41,170 nt of DNA from Streptomyces anandii JCM 4720 (GTDB lineage Bacteria; Actinomycetota; Actinomycetes; Streptomycetales; Streptomycetaceae). The translations under genes and the position numbers were made by a program. The notes beneath the pieces were generated by a model that was given only the letters and a program-made list of their open reading frames with translations, did no database searches and was not told the origin of the DNA. The stretch is taken from NCBI RefSeq assembly GCF_014650655.1, contig NZ_BMVJ01000002.1, positions 353,525 to 394,694 on the forward strand, written 5' to 3'. Each line of letters starts with the position of its first letter. Positions within the stretch are counted from its first letter, which is position 1. Below, in pieces: positions 21,446-28,628 of this stretch.

Positions 21446-22411
21446 ATGAGGAAGCCCGTACGCACCACTGCCCTGATCACCGCCGCGGCCGCCACGTGCT
21501 CGCTGCTGGCCGGCTGCGGGGCCGCCGACATGACCCGGCAGGCCTCGCCGTTCGCGGGCGCGCGCGGCTCGAAGACCGTGACGCTGTCCGTGCAGTCCTG
21601 GGTGGGCGCCCAGTCCAACGTGGCCGTGGCGCAGTACCTCCTCGAACACGAGCTGGGCTACCGCGTCGACACCGTCCAGGTCGACGAGGTGCCCGCCTGG
21701 GACGCGCTCAGCCAGGGCCGGGTCGACGCCATCCTGGAGGACTGGGGCCACCCCGACCAGGAGAAGCGCTACGTCCGGGACAAGAAGACCATCGCGCCCG
21801 GCGGCCGACTCGGGGTGACCGGGCACATCGGGTGGTACGTCCCCACGTACCTGGTCAAGCAGCACCCGGACATCACCGACTGGCGCAACCTCAACAAGTA
21901 CGCCTCCCTCTTCCGCACCCCCGAGAGCGGCGGCAAGGGCCAGCTCCTGGACGGCTCCCCGTCCTACGTCACCAACGACAAGGCGCTGGTGAAGAACCTC
22001 AAGCTGGACTACCAGGTGGTTTTCGCCGGTTCGGAGGCCGCGCAGATCACGCAGATCCGCCAGTTCGCCAAGGAGAAGAAGCCCTTCCTGACGTACTGGT
22101 ACTCGCCGCAGTGGCTGTTCGAGAAGGTCCCCATGACGGAGGTGAAGCTGCCGCCGTACAAGGAGGGCTGCGACACGGACGCGGCCAAGGTCGCCTGCGC
22201 CTATCCGCACACGCCCCTTCAGAAGTACCTCAACGCCGACTTCGCGAAGTCCGGCGGCAAGGCGGCCGCCTTCCTGAAGAACTTCAAGTGGACGACCGAG
22301 GACCAGAACGAGGTCTCCCTGATGATCGCCGACCAGAAGCTCAGCCCGGCCGAGGCGGCGAAGAAGTGGGTGGACACCCACCGGCCCACCTGGAAGGCGT
22401 GGCTGCCCTGA
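21446..22411 (+). CDS. glycine betaine/choline-binding lipoprotein of the ABC importer
   Basis: A 321-residue extracytoplasmic solute-binding protein of the OpuAC family. An N-terminal signal sequence ends in the lipobox LLAGC with Cys24 as the lipidation site. The mature part starts VTLSVQSWVGAQSNVAVAQY and contains VDAILEDWGHPDQ and YQVVFAGSEAAQITQIRQFA, typical of quaternary-ammonium binding proteins whose Trp/Tyr side chains cage the ligand. The ATG at 21446 follows GGGAAGGGAGCC. It is the last gene of the operon, followed by a 16-bp perfect terminator. Whether the natural ligand is glycine betaine, choline or a mix cannot be settled from sequence; the presence of choline oxidation genes makes choline a real option. 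Confidence 0.93.
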   Translation: MRKPVRTTALITAAAATCSLLAGCGAADMTRQASPFAGARGSKTVTLSVQSWVGAQSNVAVAQYLLEHELGYRVDTVQVDEVPAWDALSQGRVDAILEDWGHPDQEKRYVRDKKTIAPGGRLGVTGHIGWYVPTYLVKQHPDITDWRNLNKYASLFRTPESGGKGQLLDGSPSYVTNDKALVKNLKLDYQVVFAGSEAAQITQIRQFAKEKKPFLTYWYSPQWLFEKVPMTEVKLPPYKEGCDTDAAKVACAYPHTPLQKYLNADFAKSGGKAAAFLKNFKWTTEDQNEVSLMIADQKLSPAEAAKKWVDTHRPTWKAWLP

Positions 22412-22430
22412 TCACCGACGCTCCTTCAGC

Positions 22431-22466
22431 GGCCCCTTGCTCACCGGCTCCGGTGAGCAAGGGGCC
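22431..22466. terminator. terminator of the choline/betaine operon
   Basis: A perfect 16-bp stem, GGCCCCTTGCTCACCG (22431-22446) with its complement at 22451-22466 and a GCTC loop, starting 19 bases after the operon's last stop. Confidence 0.92.
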
Positions 22467-22651
22467 GCCGGCGTCCGCGGGGCGAACAACCGAACCTGCG
22501 GCCCGACAGCGGCGGTCCGCAGGTCAAATCGACGGCCCGGATCGCCCTGGAAGGCCCCGACGACCTGCTCGATGAGTTCATCCAGGTCGGGCAGTACAAG
22601 GCCCAGCGCCAGGACTTCCTCGGCGCCACCCACACCGCGCAGATCGCCCAG

Positions 22652-23146
22652 TTGATCGCGGACGCGCATGGTCTCGCGTCACCTTCTACAGAAGCGGGAG
22701 TCCCGTTGCCAATCCATTCGCCTCCTAAGGATGAGGCGCCGCAGCCGAGCAGCGCCGGCCTGCCGATCTTCTTCGATCGGAAATTTCGGCCCTGGCGCTA
22801 CAGCATCAGCCATTCGGAACTCAAGTTGCGAAGCGTCGAGCCGGCATCCGGGTCGCCCGAATTCATCGAGGTCACATTCTACGGCGTAATCGGAATGAAG
22901 TTGAAAACGGTGTATCGGCCGCTCACTATCAGCCATGCGGATCCGGCACGGGCGGAGGAGATCTTGAGGTTCTCCGACGTAAAAGAGTCTCATTCGCGAC
23001 ACGTTCACTGTCTAGCGCTGCGGTCCGACAGTGGTGATGGGTTTGTCGCGTGTCTCAGTTACACTATCTGGTCGCATAAAGGGGACTCGGATCATGCGCC
23101 ATCGGACACCCCGCGCGAGGGTTCGGTACTGATCCTCAGAAGCTAG
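22652..23146 (+). CDS. orphan low-GC hypothetical gene, start uncertain
   Basis: The open frame runs from 22457 to the TAG at 23146 but offers no ATG or GTG; the only listed start is TTG at 22652 without a good ribosome binding site. Downstream of about 22690 the GC content falls to roughly half (about 47% in 22861-22920), far below the neighbours. The translation looks like a real protein: FFDRKFRPWRYSISHSELKL, then EFIEVTFYGVIGMKLKTVYR. It resembles, by memory of its pattern (W-x-Y-x-x-SHS-x-L-x-L-R-S followed by a V-x-F-x-x-V segment), an uncharacterised actinobacterial family. It may be a transferred gene or a 5'-truncated remnant. No function can be given. Confidence 0.5.
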   Translation: MIADAHGLASPSTEAGVPLPIHSPPKDEAPQPSSAGLPIFFDRKFRPWRYSISHSELKLRSVEPASGSPEFIEVTFYGVIGMKLKTVYRPLTISHADPARAEEILRFSDVKESHSRHVHCLALRSDSGDGFVACLSYTIWSHKGDSDHAPSDTPREGSVLILRS

Positions 23147-23166
23147 TGTTAGGGCTACTTGCAGAG

Positions 23167-23196
23167 GTGTCCGGCCGAAATTATCCGGCCGGGCAC
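23167..23196. terminator. terminator-like hairpin after the orphan gene
   Basis: GTGTCCGGCCG (23167-23177) pairs with CGGCCGGGCAC (23186-23196) over 11 positions with one G-U pair; the loop is AAATTATC. It starts 21 bases after the stop of the low-GC gene, which favours that gene being a transcribed unit. Confidence 0.7.
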
Positions 23197-23297
23197 CGAA
23201 GCGGAAGTCATCGGACGCCAATGTTCTCTCAGTCGTCCAACGCGCTCCCCGCGTCAAAGGGCTCACGGCAACCCGCGTCGCCGGGGCAAAACGCTCT

Positions 23298-23711
23298 CTA
23301 ACCCGCAGGCTGGAGCGAGAGCCCCGCGATCACCGACGTTCCGCGCGAGCGGCGGGGCCGGACGGTCCAGGCGGCGGCGAGGCTGTCGACGAGGAGCAGG
23401 CCCCGGCCGCTCTCGGAGTCCGTGTCCGGGCGGGCCAGTCGGGGTTTGCCGGTGCCCGGGTCGGAGACGGCGAGCCAGTAGTGCCCGTCGGCGGGCCAAA
23501 GGGTGAGTTCGATGAGGTCCTCGTCCTCCCGGCAGGCGCCGTGACGGATGGCGTTGGTGACCAACTCGGAAGTCAACAGGTTCAGGTCGTCGCCGAGGTG
23601 AGGGCGAAGGATGTCCGGCAGCGATTCGGCGACGGCGTGGCGGGCCCTCCGTACGGAGGTGGGGTGGGCGGGCAAGCGCCAATGGACGGGGACGAGGGGG
23701 ATTTCGGGCAT
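23298..23711 (-). CDS. small GHKL ATPase (anti-sigma/RsbW-like), AbaA-type
   Basis: A 137-residue stand-alone histidine-kinase-like ATPase without kinase domain. The N box is LNLLTSELVTNAIRHG, the G1 box is LAVSDPGTGKPR and the G2-like segment is SGRGLLLVDSLAAAW. Such proteins act as anti-sigma factors or regulatory ATPases in actinobacteria. The ATG at 23711 is chosen because GGAG lies 6 bases upstream and the conserved domain begins there; the frame is open further but encodes unrelated sequence. It is divergent from an XRE/DUF5753 regulator and a DUF397-like small gene, the classic Streptomyces triad known from the whiJ/abaA/bldB-type loci. Confidence 0.87.
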   Translation of the reverse strand: MPEIPLVPVHWRLPAHPTSVRRARHAVAESLPDILRPHLGDDLNLLTSELVTNAIRHGACREDEDLIELTLWPADGHYWLAVSDPGTGKPRLARPDTDSESGRGLLLVDSLAAAWTVRPRRSRGTSVIAGLSLQPAG

Positions 23712-23921
23712 GGCGAACTCCGCGACGGTGTGAGGGGTTTCAGTTCGCCGGTGGCCTGCCGCCCTGGTCGCGGCGCACCCGTCCCAGGGCAGGCGGGCAT
23801 GCTCGCGCGGTGCGCTTCCGGCGTTGCGGTGTGTAGCGTGCGCGATACTGACAGTAGAGCAGGCGGTGGTAAATTTTCCACGCACTCAAGGGAATTCACC
23901 ACCGGAGGTGGAAGGAGCCTC

Positions 23922-24770
23922 ATGCCCCCGAGGACGACGCCCACGGAACGGCAGAAGCGACTGGGAAGTGAGCTGCGGCGTATCCGTACTGCGGCAGGAG
24001 TATCCGCAGAGTTCGCGGCGGGTCTGCTGGGTGTCGACCGAGGCAAGATCTCGAACATCGAGTCAGGAGTCCGGGGTATCAACGCCGACCGCCTCCGCAC
24101 GCTGGCGTGCAACTGCGATGTGACCGACGAAGCGTACGTCGAGGCGCTCGTCGCGATGGCCAAGGCGAGTGCGGGCTGGTGGGAGCGCTATCGAGGCATC
24201 CTGCCCCAAGGCCTGCTGGACATCGCGGAAACGGAGAGCGGTGCTGTACGCATGCGGGGCGCCAACACCGTGCATGTGCCGGGCATGCTCCAGACGTCGG
24301 AACAGGCGATGGCCATCTTCCGAGCGGCGGTACCTGCTCTGCCCGAGCACGAGGTTGCCCTGCGGCTCGCGCTGCGTTCGGAACGTCAGCAGGTGATCAC
24401 CGGCGACACCGCGATCCCGTACGTCGCTGTCATCCACGAGGCCGCCCTGCGGATGCAGTTCGGCGGTACCGGTGTGGCCCGGGCCCAGTTGGAGCACCTG
24501 CTGGAGGTCTCCGAGTGGGACAACGTCACCGTGCTCGTACTCCCCTTCGCCCGCGGCGCCTTCCCTGGGGCAGGGCAGACCGTCGTCTACCTCGAAGGCC
24601 CCGTACCGCAGCTCGACACAGTGCAGGTGGACAGTTCCCACGGACCCACGTTCCTGCACGCTGAGAGGCAGTTGGTGAAATACCGGGCGCAACTCGATCT
24701 GTTGGAGGATCTGGCACTGCCGCCAGAGCAGTCCCGAGACTTCATCCGTGAACTCGCACGACAACTGTGA
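23922..24770 (+). CDS. XRE-family regulator with DUF5753 (WhiJ-like)
   Basis: A 282-residue regulator. The N-terminal XRE HTH (about 10-70, LGSELRRIRTAAGVSAEFAA, then GLLGVDRGKISNIESGVRGI) is followed by the DUF5753 domain (about 90-280) with its usual features WWERYRGILPQGLLDIAETE, HVPGMLQTSEQAMAIF and FLHAERQLVKYRAQLDLLE. In S. coelicolor such proteins (WhiJ and relatives) influence development together with small DUF397 partners. The ATG at 23922 follows GGAAGGAGCC. The small partner gene starts 9 bases after its stop. Confidence 0.92.
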   Translation: MPPRTTPTERQKRLGSELRRIRTAAGVSAEFAAGLLGVDRGKISNIESGVRGINADRLRTLACNCDVTDEAYVEALVAMAKASAGWWERYRGILPQGLLDIAETESGAVRMRGANTVHVPGMLQTSEQAMAIFRAAVPALPEHEVALRLALRSERQQVITGDTAIPYVAVIHEAALRMQFGGTGVARAQLEHLLEVSEWDNVTVLVLPFARGAFPGAGQTVVYLEGPVPQLDTVQVDSSHGPTFLHAERQLVKYRAQLDLLEDLALPPEQSRDFIRELARQL

Positions 24771-24779
24771 GGAGTACCA

Positions 24780-24971
24780 GTGCCCGACATCACCTGGGAA
24801 AGCCCCTTCTGCGCCGAAGGCAGCTCCTGCTTCCGCATAGGCACCGACGCCGACGGCAACGCCTACATAGCCGTTGCCGGTCAGGAGGACCACTACCTCA
24901 CCGACTCCCTCGAAGCCTTGCGCACCCTCATCACCGACATCAAGGCCGGCAAGGCCGACCACCTGCTGTAG
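24780..24971 (+). CDS. DUF397-like small protein
   Basis: A 63-residue protein with MPDITWESPFCAEGSSCFRI, then GTDADGNAYIAV, VAGQEDHYLTDSLEALRTLI and a short charged tail. The W-x-S-x-x-C-x-x-x-x-x-C-x-x-I/V start and a following D-containing strand match the BldB/DUF397 layout, although it is divergent. It begins with GTG, has the GAGGAG ribosome binding site inside the intergenic bases, and is co-transcribed with the DUF5753 regulator, which is the expected partner. Probable role: antagonist or co-factor of that regulator. Confidence 0.75.
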   Translation: MPDITWESPFCAEGSSCFRIGTDADGNAYIAVAGQEDHYLTDSLEALRTLITDIKAGKADHLL

Positions 24972-24997
24972 GGCCTGCTGGGACGGGACCGGATCCT

Positions 24998-25688
24998 GTG
25001 CTGAGGCAGCTCCTGTTCACGGACTTCGACGGCCTGCCCGCCGAGCCGGACGACGTCATCGCCGATGCTCTCGACGGCGGCTACGCCGAACGCACCGAGG
25101 GCCTGGTGGCCCTCCTGCGCGACGAGAACGCCGATCCGGCCACGCGCTTCCTCGCCTGCTGCGCGCTGCGTTCGTGGGCGGATCCGATCGGCTACGCGAC
25201 GGTCGTCGAGGCGGCCGGCGCACCCGGCGACCTGGCCTGGCGAGGCCAGACGTACGACCGCTTCAACAGCCAGGACGACACGTTCGCGCACCTGGCTGAA
25301 GCGGTGGGCCGCAGCCGGCATGGTCGACGAGCGAGGGACCGCGGCCGAACGCATCGAGGCGGCTCGGGCGCTCATCCGGATCGCCGACCGGGTCCAACTC
25401 GACCGCAGTGCGAACGACCTGCTGTACCCGGAGATCGTCTCGGTGTGCCAGGGCGAGCTCTCCGCCGTCGTCGACCGGGGCGTCGCCCGCCTCGTGGCAG
25501 GCGATCACCCGGAGTTCGACCTCGGCGTACAACTCGCCCTGTTCATCAACGCCCTCGCCCCGTCCGAGCCCGAATGGGCCGGTGATGCCGGACACCGACT
25601 CGCCGCCGCACATCCCGGCGACCGGGCTCTGAGGGAACTGGCCGAGTCAGGAGGCGGCTCGGCTCACCCGTGCTGTCCCGGTGTGTAG
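24998..25688 (+). pseudogene. frameshifted gene for an all-helical hypothetical protein
   Basis: The GTG at 24998 opens a frame reading LRQLLFTDFDGLPAEPDDVI ... DTFAHLAEAVG up to ~25309. From ~25317 the plausible protein continues in another frame (GMVDERGTAAERIEAARALI ... LALFINALAPSEPEWAGDAG) to the TAG at 25688, while the first frame becomes an Arg-rich shadow. A single-base insertion (or two-base loss) between 25309 and 25320 explains this. The joined product would be about 230 residues, helical and perhaps HEAT-like, similar to hypothetical proteins and immunity-type proteins, but no family can be named. Two separate genes are less likely because the ATG at 25320 has no ribosome binding site. 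It follows the DUF397-like gene and overlaps the convergent gene's 3' end by 25 bases. Confidence 0.65.
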
Positions 25689-26170
25689 TGCCCCGGGGCC
25701 ATGCGGGTGGTCACGCCGAAGCGGTTCCAGGCGTTGATCACGGTGATCGCGGCGATCAGCTGGGCCAGCTCCGGCTCGTCGAAGTGCTTGGCGGCCTTCT
25801 CGTACACCTCGTCGGGCACGAAGCCGTCCGTCAGGACGGTCACCGCCTCGGTCAGCTCGATCGCCGCGAGCTCCTTCTCGGTGTAGAAGTGCCGCGACTC
25901 CTCCCAGGCGCTCAGCTGCACGATCCGCTCCACGCTCTCCCCGGCCGCGAGCGCGTCCTTGGTGTGCATGTCCAGGCAGAAGGCGCAGTGGTTGAGCTGC
26001 GAGGCACGGATCTTCACCAGCTCGTACAGCTTGGCGTCCATGCCCTTCCGGGCCGCGGTCTCCAGCCGGATCATCGCCTTGTAGACCTCGGGCGCGTGCT
26101 GCGCCCAGTTCAGCCGCGGGGTGTGCTCGGGGGCGTACTCGACGGTTTCCTGGGTTGTCTCAGTGCTCAT
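25664..26170 (-). CDS. AhpD-like / carboxymuconolactone decarboxylase family protein
   Basis: A 168-residue alkylhydroperoxidase-like protein. The redox motif is Cys62-x-x-Cys65 with His69 (NHCAFCLDMHTKDALA), preceded by LVKIRASQLN, the signature of the AhpD/CMD fold used in peroxide reduction or detoxification. The ATG at 26170 gives the usual N-terminus. It is divergent from a MocR-type regulator 47 bases away, a pairing seen repeatedly in actinobacteria, so the regulator probably controls it. The 3' end overlaps the frameshifted gene. Confidence 0.9.
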   Translation of the reverse strand: MSTETTQETVEYAPEHTPRLNWAQHAPEVYKAMIRLETAARKGMDAKLYELVKIRASQLNHCAFCLDMHTKDALAAGESVERIVQLSAWEESRHFYTEKELAAIELTEAVTVLTDGFVPDEVYEKAAKHFDEPELAQLIAAITVINAWNRFGVTTRMAPGHYTPGQHG

Positions 26171-26204
26171 GCCGTCGAGCCTAGGAGCCGGGCAGCCCAG
26201 GAGT

Positions 26205-26213
26205 ATGGTCCAT
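26205..26213. promoter_or_regulatory. candidate MocR operator in the divergent spacer
   Basis: ATGGTCCAT is a short perfect palindrome about a central T, followed by TTTCCATGG, inside the 47-base spacer. MocR regulators bind short repeats containing TGGTCCA-like cores. On the minus strand CATACT just downstream can serve as -10 for the AhpD-like gene, placing the repeat over its promoter. Confidence 0.45.
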
Positions 26214-26217
26214 TTCC

Positions 26218-27642
26218 ATGGCGAAAACTTGGGCCACTTTGGGAGTCGACCTCCACCTCCAGCCGGCCGGTCCGGGGGTGCGCCGCGGGCTGACCGGCGC
26301 CCTGCGCGAAGCCGTCCGCACCGGCCGCCTCGCGCCCGGCACCCGTCTGCCGTCCTCCCGTACGCTCGCCGCCGACCTCGGCATCGCCCGCAACACCGTC
26401 GCCGACGCCTACGCCGACCTGGTCGCCGAGGGCTGGCTCACCGCCCGCCAGGGCTCGGGCACCCGTGTCGCCGACCGTGCTCCGGCGGCCCCGCCGGCGG
26501 AGGCGGCCCGTCCGCGCCGGGCACCGGGCGCACCCACCCACGATCTCGTCCCCGGCACCCCCGACCTGGCCTCCTTCCCCCGCGCCGAGTGGCTCAGGGC
26601 CGCCCGCCGCGCCCTGACCGCCGCCCCCGACCGGGCCCTCGGCTACGGCGATCCGCGCGGAAACCTCGTCCTGCGCACCGCGCTGGCCGGCTATCTCGCC
26701 CGCGTCCGGGGCGTGCGCACCGACCCGGAGCGGCTGGTGGTCTGCTCGGGCTTCTCGCACGGCCTGGGCATCCTCGCCGCGGTCCTGCGGGCGCGCGGCG
26801 CGAGCACGGTCGCCGTCGAGTCGTACGGCCTGGACGCGCACTGGCACCTGCTGGAGCGGGCGGGCCTGCGCACCAGCCCGCTGCCCTTCGACGAACGCGG
26901 CACGGTCACCGACGGACCAGGCGGACCAGGCGGGCCGGACGGGCCGGACGGACTGGAGGGCGCCGGCGCGGTCCTGCTCACGCCCTCCCACCAGTTCCCG
27001 ATGGGCGTGCCCCTGAGCCCCGGCCGGCGCGCGGCGGTGGTGGACTGGGCCCGCCGCACCGGCGGCCTGGTCCTGGAGGACGACTACGACGGCGAGTTCC
27101 GCTACGACCGCCAGCCCATCGGCGCGCTCCAGGGACTGGACCCCGACCACGTCGTCTACCTCGGCACCGCCAGCAAGTCCCTCGCCCCCGGGCTGCGGCT
27201 GGCCTGGATGGCGCTGCCCCCGTCCCTGGTGGAGGAGGTCACGGCCGCCAAGGGCCGCTCCGACACCTGCGGGGTGCTGGACCAGCTCACCCTGGCGGAG
27301 TTCATCACCTCCGGCGCCTACGACCGCCACGTCCGTGCGGCCCGTCTGCGCTACCGCCGCCGCCGGGACGCCCTCGTCTCCGCCCTCGCCGAGCACGCCC
27401 CCGAGGTCCACGCCACGGGCATCGCCGCCGGCCTGCACGCCGTGCTGCGCCTGCCGCCCGGCACCGAACCCGCCGTGGTCCAGGCCGCGGCCTGGCAGAA
27501 CCTCGCCGTCCACGGCCTCACCCGCTTCCGCCACCCCCGGTCCACCGCCACCCCCCTCGACGCCCTGGTCGTCGGCTACGGCACCCCACCGGACCACACC
27601 TGGGCCACAGCCCTGAACGCCCTGTGCCGGGCCCTGCCGTGA
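26218..27642 (+). CDS. MocR/PdxR-type GntR regulator with aminotransferase-like domain
   Basis: A 474-residue chimeric regulator. The N-terminal GntR winged HTH (about 15-80, LREAVRTGRLAPGTRLPSSR, then TLAADLGIARNTVADAYADL) is joined to a class-I aminotransferase-like domain with the PLP-lysine at 320 (GTASKSLAPGLRLAW), the DDYDGEFRYDRQP segment and the phosphate-site residues around it. The linker or surface loop GPGGPGGPDGPDGLEG is encoded by a short DNA repeat at about 26926-26965. Such proteins use PLP or an amino-compound as effector. It is transcribed divergently from the AhpD-like gene, its likely target. Confidence 0.92.
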   Translation: MAKTWATLGVDLHLQPAGPGVRRGLTGALREAVRTGRLAPGTRLPSSRTLAADLGIARNTVADAYADLVAEGWLTARQGSGTRVADRAPAAPPAEAARPRRAPGAPTHDLVPGTPDLASFPRAEWLRAARRALTAAPDRALGYGDPRGNLVLRTALAGYLARVRGVRTDPERLVVCSGFSHGLGILAAVLRARGASTVAVESYGLDAHWHLLERAGLRTSPLPFDERGTVTDGPGGPGGPDGPDGLEGAGAVLLTPSHQFPMGVPLSPGRRAAVVDWARRTGGLVLEDDYDGEFRYDRQPIGALQGLDPDHVVYLGTASKSLAPGLRLAWMALPPSLVEEVTAAKGRSDTCGVLDQLTLAEFITSGAYDRHVRAARLRYRRRRDALVSALAEHAPEVHATGIAAGLHAVLRLPPGTEPAVVQAAAWQNLAVHGLTRFRHPRSTATPLDALVVGYGTPPDHTWATALNALCRALP

Positions 27643-27687
27643 CCGACGGCCGCCGCGAGGGAAGCCTCGAGGAGGGGTCTTGGACGG

Positions 27688-28548
27688 TCACACCTTCTCG
27701 GTGGCCGTCTCCTCGGCCGAGGCCGGTGCCTCGCCGAAGCGGGCCAGGGCCAGGGCGCCCGCGATCGCCACCGCGAAGCCCAGGACCGCCAGCCAGGCCA
27801 GGCCCTCACGGGTGCGGTCGCCCAGCCAGATCACGCCGATCGCGGCCGGGCCGATGGTCTCGCCGATCACCATGCCGGCGGTGGCCGTCGTCACCGAGCC
27901 GCGCTGGAGCGCCGAGGTCAGCAGCACGAAGGCCGCGGCCCCGCCCAGGACCAGGGCGTACGTCGCCGGGTTGGTCAGCAGGTGCACCGGGTCGAGCGAG
28001 TCGATCAGCCGCACCGACACCTCCACCACGCCGAAGCCGAGCCCCGCGCCCAGGCCCAGGACCAGCGCCCGGCCGCGCCCGGGGAGCCGGCCGCCCACCG
28101 CGCCCAGGGCGAGCACGCCCAGGCCCGCCCCGAGCATCGCCCACTTCAGCGCGGCCGAGCCCGGCTCGCTGCCCTCGGTGCCCGAGGCCAGGCCCAGCAT
28201 CGCCAGACCCGCGCAGACCACGCCCACCGCGGTCCACTCCACCGCGCTCAGCCGCACCCGCAGCAGCCGGGAGGCGGCCACCGCGGTCACCGCGAGGCTG
28301 GAGGCGAGGGCCGCGCCGACCGCGTAGATCGGCACCGACCGCAGCGCGACCACCTGGAGCACGAAGCCCAGGCCGTCCAGGCCCAGTCCGGCCACGTACC
28401 GCCACTGCCGCACCGCCCGCAGCAGCAGTGCCGCGTCGCCGCCCGAGCCGCCGGACTCGGCGGCGGCCCGCGCGGCTATCGCCTGGAGCACCGTCGCCGT
28501 ACCGAAACACACCGCCGCGCCGAGCGCGCACACCATTCCCAAGAGCAC
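27688..28548 (-). CDS. DMT-superfamily (EamA-like) membrane protein
   Basis: A 286-residue protein with about 9-10 hydrophobic helices in the two-half arrangement of the drug/metabolite transporter family (first half starts LGMVCALGAAVCFGTATVLQ, second half around ALGAVGGRLPGRGRALVLGL). The GTG at 28548 lacks a strong ribosome binding site; an ATG five codons in is possible. It lies 80 bases downstream of the ornithine aminotransferase gene on the same strand, so the two may be co-transcribed. Substrate unknown; some related proteins are annotated as magnesium or nucleotide-sugar transporter-like, which I cannot confirm. Confidence 0.82.
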   Translation of the reverse strand: MLLGMVCALGAAVCFGTATVLQAIAARAAAESGGSGGDAALLLRAVRQWRYVAGLGLDGLGFVLQVVALRSVPIYAVGAALASSLAVTAVAASRLLRVRLSAVEWTAVGVVCAGLAMLGLASGTEGSEPGSAALKWAMLGAGLGVLALGAVGGRLPGRGRALVLGLGAGLGFGVVEVSVRLIDSLDPVHLLTNPATYALVLGGAAAFVLLTSALQRGSVTTATAGMVIGETIGPAAIGVIWLGDRTREGLAWLAVLGFAVAIAGALALARFGEAPASAEETATEKV

Positions 28549-28628
28549 GCTGTGACTCTAGGCGAGTGCCGGGCCCCCGCCTCGACCGGACGGCCACTCA
28601 CACCGATCTCCGAACCCGGGCACGGGCC

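Noticed and set aside
22437..22655. Short ORFs across the terminator after the betaine operon
   Set aside because: They start within the perfect hairpin and have no ribosome binding site or family likeness.
24767..25585. An intact 195-residue protein in the first frame at 24998-25585
   Set aside because: After ~25309 the translation is Arg/Pro-rich shadow sequence, whereas the second frame reads as a proper protein.
22467..25688. Integrative element or prophage covering the lower-GC patch
   Set aside because: No integrase, transposase, tRNA or flanking direct repeats could be seen; only composition and broken genes hint at turnover.
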